Assembly (NCBI GenBank): GCA_045598945.1
Contig: JAZRVD010000047.1
Location: 1 to 17,917, forward strand
Source of the DNA: Colimorpha sp045598945
GTDB taxonomy: Bacteria > Bacteroidota > Bacteroidia > Bacteroidales > P3
DNA: 17,917 bases
Direction of reading: 5' to 3'
A program made the translations under genes and the position numbers. Position 1 is the stretch's first letter, and each line of letters opens with the position of its first letter. The notes beneath the pieces were generated by a model. That model did not search any database, was not told the origin of the DNA, and was given only the letters and a program-made list of their open reading frames with translations. Shown piece after piece: positions 15,157-17,917 of the stretch.

Positions 15157-16137
15157 ATGCAATTAGTTCTCAATACATACGGCACCACCCTCAACCGCGA
15201 GGACGAAGGCTTTGTCATCACCAACGCCGAAGGCAGGCAGCGTATACCTGCCGAGGGCGTCGACTCGATACAGATAAGCCGTGGTGCGCAGATCTCTTCC
15301 GATGCCGTCATGCTCGCCATTGAGCGTGAGATAGAGGTGCTCTTTGTCGACAAGGGCGGCAACGTCTTTGGCAGGATATGGAGCCCGCGCTACGGCTCGG
15401 TGTCTACTATCCGCAAGGGACAGCTCAACTTCTCGCTATCTCATGATGCGGTAACGTGGATAAAGGATGTCATACTCCAGAAGATAGAAAACCAGCAGGC
15501 TCTGCTGCTGCTCCTCGGCACTTCGGGCAACGTGCATGACACCTATGTGCAAAAGGCTGTACGTCGTTTGGAGGACTATCGTTCCAAGCTCTCTTCCGTC
15601 GATGGCGAGGTGGTCAGCGATGTGGCGGCCGCCCTGCGTGGCTGGGAGGGCGTGGCGTCGAAGATATACTTCGAGTGCTTCAACCTCTTCCTGCCCGAAG
15701 AGTATCGTTTCGCCTGCCGTTCGCAGCATCCTGCCGCCGATGTCGTCAACGCCTTCCTCAACTATGGCTACGGCATGCTCTATGGCAAGATAGAGGGCGC
15801 TCTCATCAAGGTGGGCATCGACCCGTATATCGGCGTCATGCACCGCGACGACTACAACCGCCCCGTGCTGGTCTACGATGTCATCGAGCTTTATCGCATC
15901 TTTGTCGACTATGTCGTGGCTATGCTCGTCATGCAGAATGCCATCACCGACGAGTTCTACTCCCGTCGCGACGACGGCTCGTGCTGGCTCGAGCCTCTCG
16001 GCCGCAGGGTGCTGATACAGTCGCTCAACGACTACCTCGAAGAGGTCGTCGACGACAGGTCGGGCCGACACTCTCGTCAGCAGCAGATATTCCTTTATGT
16101 GCAGAGCCTGGCTCAACGTTTCAAGACCTTTGTTTGA
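15157..16137 (+). CDS. cas1: Cas1 integrase
   Basis: A 326-residue Cas1. The N-terminal beta domain (TYGTTLNREDEGFVI, IEVLFVDKGGNVFGRI) is followed by the helical catalytic domain with GWEGVASKIYF (Glu164), VNAFLNYGYGMLYG, GIDPYIGVMHRD (His229) and VYDVIELYR (Asp241, Glu244). The Glu-His-Asp/Glu metal site is complete, so the enzyme should be active in spacer integration. It is not fused to a reverse transcriptase or Cas6, as often happens in type III loci; cas6 lies more than 11 kb upstream. Eighteen bases separate it from the primase gene. Confidence 0.96.
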   Translation: MQLVLNTYGTTLNREDEGFVITNAEGRQRIPAEGVDSIQISRGAQISSDAVMLAIEREIEVLFVDKGGNVFGRIWSPRYGSVSTIRKGQLNFSLSHDAVTWIKDVILQKIENQQALLLLLGTSGNVHDTYVQKAVRRLEDYRSKLSSVDGEVVSDVAAALRGWEGVASKIYFECFNLFLPEEYRFACRSQHPAADVVNAFLNYGYGMLYGKIEGALIKVGIDPYIGVMHRDDYNRPVLVYDVIELYRIFVDYVVAMLVMQNAITDEFYSRRDDGSCWLEPLGRRVLIQSLNDYLEEVVDDRSGRHSRQQQIFLYVQSLAQRFKTFV

Positions 16138-16155
16138 TATTTCACACTGTGCTGT

Positions 16156-17166
16156 ATGATATTTTTAGGCAACAATATAACCTCGGCGTATGATGCGCTG
16201 CAGCGTGTCAAGGTCAGCAGCGTGGCCCTCGCCATCCGCAACCCCAAGCCAGATGTCGTGGCTCGCGTGCGTCAGCTTCGCATAATCCGCAACCTCGACG
16301 ACAAGCAGTATTCCGTCCTCAAACGCCAGCTGCCATACCTCGTGTGTGGCAACTTTAACCCATGCTTCCGTCGTACCGAGAACTTCGCTTTTATAGAGTA
16401 TTTCTTCCTCGATGTCGACCACCTATCGCAAAAGAATCTCTCCCTCGCCTCGGTGCGCTCCGCTGTACAGGCGGACAGCCGTGTCGTCATGGCTTTCGTC
16501 TCGCCGTCGGAAGATGGCGTCAAGCTCCTCTTCAAGCTCTCCGAGCGGTGCTACGACGCTGGCATCTTCTCGCAGTTCTACCGTTCCTTCGCTCTTCAGT
16601 TCTCAAAGCAATATGGCTTTGACCAGGCCCTCGACGCCCGTACATGCGACGTTACGCGTGCCTGCTTCGTCAGCGTCGACCCCGACTGCTACTACAACCC
16701 TTCGGCAGACACCGTCAGCCTCGACGCCTTCGTGGCCACCGACAACGCCATGCAGTTCTTCTCCGACAAGCGTGCCATAGAGCAGGAGATCAGCAACATG
16801 CAGCATCTCGATCCTCCTCAGCCCAAGCAAGATGTGTCGCAAGAGGTCATGGACAACATACGCGCCATCCTTAACCCCAAGCAGAAGGCAAAGGAAGAAC
16901 GCGTGGTATATGTGCCGCGCCAGATAGAAGAGGTCATGACAGACCTCACGGCGTATATCACCAAGACGGGCCTCGAAGTTACAGAGATAATCAACATCCA
17001 GTATGGCAAGAAGATTCGCACCCGTCTCTCCGTCAAGGAGGCTGAGACCAATGTCTTCTACGGCAAACGTGGCTTCTCTGTGGTTGTCTCGCCACGCCGC
17101 GGCACCAATGCCGAACTTGGCGAGCTCGTGGCAGAACTCATACAGTCCTTTTTCGACACCTACTAA
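16156..17166 (+). CDS. CRISPR-associated primase-polymerase (archaeo-eukaryotic primase type)
   Basis: A 336-residue protein with the AEP/PrimPol core of the BT4734-like group. Motif I is FLDVDH (Asp86, Asp88), motif II is SPSEDGVK (116-123), and motif III is CDVTRACFVSVDP (Asp165 with Arg168). The C-terminal third (about 205-336) has no recognised domain. Encoded between cas1 and cas2 with 18- and 14-base gaps, it matches the setting of CRISPR-associated primase-polymerases, which have been linked biochemically to Cas1-Cas2 and spacer acquisition. A likely job is filling in or copying prespacer DNA. The annotation as primase is well supported by motifs; its substrate is inferred. Confidence 0.85.
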   Translation: MIFLGNNITSAYDALQRVKVSSVALAIRNPKPDVVARVRQLRIIRNLDDKQYSVLKRQLPYLVCGNFNPCFRRTENFAFIEYFFLDVDHLSQKNLSLASVRSAVQADSRVVMAFVSPSEDGVKLLFKLSERCYDAGIFSQFYRSFALQFSKQYGFDQALDARTCDVTRACFVSVDPDCYYNPSADTVSLDAFVATDNAMQFFSDKRAIEQEISNMQHLDPPQPKQDVSQEVMDNIRAILNPKQKAKEERVVYVPRQIEEVMTDLTAYITKTGLEVTEIINIQYGKKIRTRLSVKEAETNVFYGKRGFSVVVSPRRGTNAELGELVAELIQSFFDTY

Positions 17167-17180
17167 TACCGCCCTTTGTC

Positions 17181-17666
17181 ATGCCACGCAAGCCCAAGCC
17201 CCCGCTCTCCTTCGTCGAGACCATGCACAAGCTCGCCGCCGCTGGTCTGCAGGATGCACCGTCGCCATCGCAGCCGCACGAAGTGGCAGTCGACGACATG
17301 CCCTCCATCGAGGCACGCCTCAAGGCACTATTCCATCTTATCGAAAACCCAAAACGAAAAGCCGCCAACATGCTCTTTTTTGTAATGTACGACATCGAAA
17401 GCAACCGTGTGCGTCGCCAGGTTGTAAAATATCTTATCCGCAAAGGCTGCTACCGTGTGCAGAAATCCATCTTCCTCGCCGACTTGTCCGTCGACGAGTA
17501 TAACGCCATACGCGACGACCTCACGCAGGTGCAGGCGTGCTACGACAACGAAGACAGCATACTCGTGGTGCCTATATCCACCGACTACCTCAAGGCGATG
17601 CGTATCATTGGCAAGAACATTGATGTTGATGTCATCACCAAGTCCAAGAACACACTATTCTTCTAA
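17181..17666 (+). CDS. cas2: Cas2 with N-terminal extension
   Basis: A 161-residue protein. The Cas2 core is residues 64-161: MLFFVMYDIES (Asp71, the usual metal-binding Asp at the end of strand 1), VRRQVVKYLIRKGCYRVQKSIFLADLS, and a C-terminal strand ILVVPIS. Ahead of it are 63 residues rich in Pro, Ala and charged residues with no known domain. The core alone could start at the ATG at 17370, but the ATG at 17181 lies 14 bases after the primase stop and the reading frame keeps the same codon bias, so the long form is preferred. Cas2 bridges two Cas1 dimers in the integrase. The extension might contact the primase or helicase; that is speculation. Confidence 0.92.
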   Translation: MPRKPKPPLSFVETMHKLAAAGLQDAPSPSQPHEVAVDDMPSIEARLKALFHLIENPKRKAANMLFFVMYDIESNRVRRQVVKYLIRKGCYRVQKSIFLADLSVDEYNAIRDDLTQVQACYDNEDSILVVPISTDYLKAMRIIGKNIDVDVITKSKNTLFF

Positions 17667-17917
17667 CCTTCTGCGCTTTGTCTAATTTCTTTGTCGGAGA
17701 AAGTATGACGAATAAAAATGTAATCTTTTCAAAAAAAAAGTGTATCTTTGCAACGTGTAAATGAAAAAAGAGAAAAATATAAAAAATCTTAATAAAATTC
17801 AATTTTTGAGTTAAATTAAGAAAAATTGATAGTTAAAATTAATATAAAATTAACAAATAAGGAAGGAGGAAAAGATAGAAAAATGCGTTTTAGGTACATT
17901 TTTTTTGAAAAAAATCT
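17667..17917 (+). other. AT-rich non-coding end: possible CRISPR leader or 5' UTR
   Basis: No array or complete gene is present. After cas2 the sequence becomes very AT-rich, with several A-tracts. TATCTTTG at 17744-17751 matches the Bacteroidota -7 element TAnnTTTG, but no TTG sits 19 bases upstream, so the promoter call is partial. Initiation near 17758 would yield an A/T-rich transcript running out of the window. A purine block AAGGAGG (17863-17869) lies 13 bases before an ATG at 17883 whose frame stays open to the window end (35 bases), so a small or partial gene could begin there. A CRISPR leader following cas2 is the other reading. I see no clear terminator hairpin after cas2. Confidence 0.4.
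17744..17751 (+). promoter_or_regulatory. Bacteroidota -7 promoter element downstream of cas2
   Basis: TATCTTTG, followed by CAACG, fits TAnnTTTG. The expected -33 TTG is missing at 19-base spacing; the upstream region is A/T-rich. It would read rightward, out of the window, into either a CRISPR array or a next gene. Confidence 0.4.

Noticed and set aside
15436..16116. A 226-codon minus-strand frame inside cas1, and other long antisense or shifted frames over the helicase, primase and cas2
   Set aside because: They overlap well-identified genes, have low-complexity composition and show no recognisable motifs.
17667..17710. Intrinsic terminator after cas2
   Set aside because: Only a four-base-pair stem (CTTT/AAAG) can be drawn and no T-run follows it.

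Overview
The window is almost entirely one plus-strand CRISPR-Cas locus of type III-A (Csm) from a member of the Bacteroidota, most likely a Prevotella-like Bacteroidales. The phylum call rests on three things: a textbook Bacteroidota promoter (TTG-N19-TAnnTTTG) in front of cas10, the general lack of Shine-Dalgarno sequences, and gene families typical of the group (DUF4143 ATPase, CorA-associated type III locus, BT4734-like primase). I cannot name a species from sequence alone.

Layout. Bases 1-838 hold no convincing gene. They contain a degenerate set of AGTCAAC words spaced 31-33 bases apart, two arrays of a 33-base tandem repeat in the same orientation, and a hairpin between them. Then follow (A) a DUF4143-type AAA ATPase, a Cas6 fused to a DHH-phosphoesterase-like domain, and a CorA-like membrane protein; (B) after a promoter at about 5194-5223, cas10 (GGDD present, no HD nuclease), csm2, csm3, csm4, an extended csm5, two tandem CARF-HEPN (Csx1/TM1812-like) ribonucleases and a 120-residue small protein; (C) a RecD-like helicase, cas1, a primase-polymerase and an N-terminally extended cas2. 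The last 250 bases are an AT-rich non-coding stretch with a promoter-like -7 element that could be a CRISPR leader or the 5' UTR of a next gene. No CRISPR array lies inside the window.

How the genes probably work together. Cas6 matures crRNA. Cas10 plus Csm2-5 form the interference complex, and Csm3 keeps the Asp used for target RNA cleavage. Because Cas10 has no HD domain, defence should depend on signalling from the GGDD cyclase. The locus encodes two kinds of signal receiver: a CorA-like channel of the sort that answers to SAM-AMP in Bacteroides fragilis type III-B, and two CARF-HEPN RNases of the sort that answer to cyclic oligoadenylate. The DHH domain fused to Cas6, and perhaps the 120-residue protein, are candidates for degrading the signal. 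Helicase, Cas1, PrimPol and Cas2 look like a dedicated spacer-acquisition module.

The most notable points are the Cas6-DHH fusion, the CorA module on a Csm rather than Cmr backbone, the coexistence of CorA with two CARF-HEPN effectors, the helicase/PrimPol adaptation module, and a sharp base-composition mosaic: the effector genes are AT-rich, while the ATPase, cas6-DHH and adaptation genes are clearly richer in GC.
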